The position numbers and the translations under genes are program-made. Of a stretch of DNA of 32,351 bases, positions 32,285 through 32,351 are shown one piece after another. Source of the DNA: Tychonema litorale BBK16. GTDB taxonomy: Bacteria > Cyanobacteriota > Cyanobacteriia > Cyanobacteriales > Microcoleaceae. The stretch lies in the NCBI RefSeq assembly GCF_021648855.1, contig NZ_JAKJHX010000056.1:1-32351 (forward strand), in the 5' to 3' direction. Position 1 is the first letter of the stretch. Every line of letters starts with the position of its first letter. Below the pieces are notes generated by a model. That model saw only the letters and a list, made by a program, of their open reading frames with translations. It did not search any database and was not told the DNA's origin.

Positions 32285-32351
32285 AATAAAGCGCCGGAAG
32301 AGAAGCGATTCACCGAAACGCGCGCTGAACCTAGAAAAAAGAATAGTTTGA

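Noticed and set aside
32330..32351. Start of a 16S rRNA gene
   Set aside because: Only agtttga fits; the preceding bases do not match the usual atggag of cyanobacterial 16S, and the window ends there.

Overview
The window looks like chromosomal DNA of a cyanobacterium, most likely a filamentous one of the Oscillatoria/Microcoleus type. Reasons: the HIP1 octamer GCGATCGC and its GATCGC core are everywhere; heptamer tandem repeats (STRRs) and small palindromes sit between genes; a Flv3/Flv1 flavodiiron pair is present; and there is a zinc-ribbon Ser/Thr kinase fused to WD40 repeats. The genus is an inference. No rRNA, tRNA or CRISPR array was recognised.

Layout. 1-430: gene-free, with a GC-rich palindrome. 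431-4124: flv3 and flv1, same strand, separated by a heptamer repeat and a perfect 34-bp palindrome. 4262-4780 (minus): pgsA, convergent with flv1 across a nested hairpin. 4883-9204 (minus): two genes, a TTG-started 779-aa coiled-coil/disordered protein carrying three 30-residue repeats, then an actin/Hsp70-fold ATPase. 9205-10000: long leader region. 10001-13299 (plus): Crp-family regulator, universal stress protein, DUF2232 membrane protein, CobT-like protein. 13310-15603: a small coiled-coil protein, a solute-binding lipoprotein and a secreted hypothetical protein. 15793-18696 (minus): a large membrane sensor histidine kinase. 18840-20350: an IS607-type element with complete tnpB and decapitated tnpA. 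20505-23091: an Fe-S aldo/keto reductase, a DUF151 bifunctional-nuclease-like protein and, divergently, riboflavin synthase. 23197-27788 (minus): GT2 glycosyltransferase, a polytopic GT-C-like membrane protein and a class-A-beta-lactamase-like serine hydrolase. 27862-29624: a MITE-like element, an orphan IS630-type HTH gene with its own terminator, and a decayed IS with inverted repeats and flanking duplication. 29680-31548 (minus): WD40 Ser/Thr kinase. 31600-32351: no convincing gene; a consensus-like sigma70 promoter fires off the right edge.

How genes fit together. Flv3 and Flv1 are the known partners in photoreduction of O2 to water. The glycosyltransferase and the GT-C-like protein lie 12 bp apart and probably act together on a surface glycan. 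The main lead is the 6865-9204/4883-6823 pair. The first gene ends in a run of ten A's (A AAA AAC, a canonical -1 slippery heptamer). The -1 frame from that run continues without a stop straight into the downstream ATPase, whose own start is a GTG with no visible ribosome-binding site. Either slippage makes a fused scaffold-ATPase of about 1,440 aa beside the short scaffold, or the homopolymer is miscounted and the locus is a single gene. Both can be tested.
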